The translations under genes were made by a program, and so were the position numbers. Positions 38,935 through 39,041 of a DNA stretch of 39,041 nucleotides are shown here, one piece after another (position 1 is the first letter of the stretch; the number at the start of each line of letters is the position of its first letter). The notes below the pieces were generated by a model. It saw nothing but the letters and a program-made list of their open reading frames with translations. It ran no database searches and was not told the origin of the DNA. This stretch comes from Massilia sp. CFBP 13721 (GTDB lineage: Bacteria > Pseudomonadota > Gammaproteobacteria > Burkholderiales > Burkholderiaceae_D), in NCBI RefSeq assembly GCF_014842025.1, contig NZ_JACYUY010000040.1:1-39041 (forward strand), read 5' to 3'.

Positions 38935-39041
38935 TTAGGCGATGATCTTGGCAACCACGCCGGCGCCGACAGTACGGCCGCCTTCGCGGATTGCGAAGCG
39001 CAGGCCTTCTTCCATCGCGATCGGGTTGATCAGCTTGACGG
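38935..39041 (-). CDS. tuf: Elongation factor Tu, 3' end only
   Basis: Only the last 34 codons lie in the window; the gene runs off the right edge. The reading [20 protein letters not shown] followed by [14 protein letters not shown] is the C terminus of EF-Tu domain III, which binds aminoacyl-tRNA. It ends the str-type operon (normally rpsG-fusA-tuf) and is followed by rpsJ. Whether it is tufA or tufB cannot be decided. Confidence 0.96.

Noticed and set aside
1..39041. CRISPR arrays, insertion sequences, integrases or attachment sites that would explain the S10 split
   Set aside because: I saw no regular spaced repeats, no transposase or integrase gene, and no duplicated 3' tRNA end near either edge of the segment separating rpsJ from rplC.

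Overview
The window reads as a chromosome segment of a GC-rich betaproteobacterium, most likely Oxalobacteraceae (Massilia, Telluria or Duganella relatives). This is inferred from the r-protein sequences, the tuf-rpsJ junction, a tRNA-Val(GAC) just upstream of rplC, and the overall base composition. It is not a database result. It divides into four regions.

Region 1 (about 1-12.7 kb) is envelope and stress physiology. It holds a Tat-exported type-3 copper tyrosinase, an orphan TonB-like proline-rich membrane protein, and a minus-strand run of response regulator, histidine kinase, RND adaptor and RND permease. A divergent Spy/CpxP-like periplasmic protein and the disulfide reductase DsbD follow. 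The arrangement suggests that the two-component pair controls both the efflux pump and the Spy-like chaperone. Palindromic GTAGGGTGGGC-type repeats lie in the intergenic spaces.

Region 2 (about 12.7-26.8 kb, minus strand) is the S10-spc-alpha ribosomal supercluster. In transcription order it runs rplC-rplD-rplW-rplB-rpsS-rplV-rpsC-rplP-rpmC-rpsQ, rplN-rplX-rplE-rpsN-rpsH-rplF-rplR-rpsE-rpmD-rplO-secY-infA-rpmJ-rpsM-rpsK, rpsD, rpoA, rplQ, and it ends at a strong bidirectional terminator. Four enlarged gaps (rpsQ/rplN, rpsK/rpsD, rpsD/rpoA, rpoA/rplQ) each carry a conspicuous inverted repeat.

Region 3 (about 26.8-38.4 kb) is the unusual part. The S10 operon is interrupted between rpsJ and rplC by about 11.6 kb of other genes: tRNA-Val, an MscS channel, a Ter stress cluster, an AbiE-like type IV toxin-antitoxin pair, and a DUF4256 gene. 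The Ter cluster is terD, then an overlapping operon encoding an ATP-grasp ligase, a PRTase-TRSP protein, a HAD phosphatase, a StiP-type PRTase with a PELOTA domain and a CitE-like C-C lyase, then terA. It matches the Ter-associated biosynthetic module that comparative genomics predicts to make a nucleoside-like metabolite; no product is known to me. The AbiE-like pair has a clear promoter flanked by two near-identical palindromic operators.

Region 4 (38.4 kb to the end, minus strand) is rpsJ (S10), with a large hairpin after it, and the 3' end of tuf (EF-Tu). rpsJ therefore keeps its usual neighbour tuf but has lost contact with rplC, which has a candidate promoter of its own.
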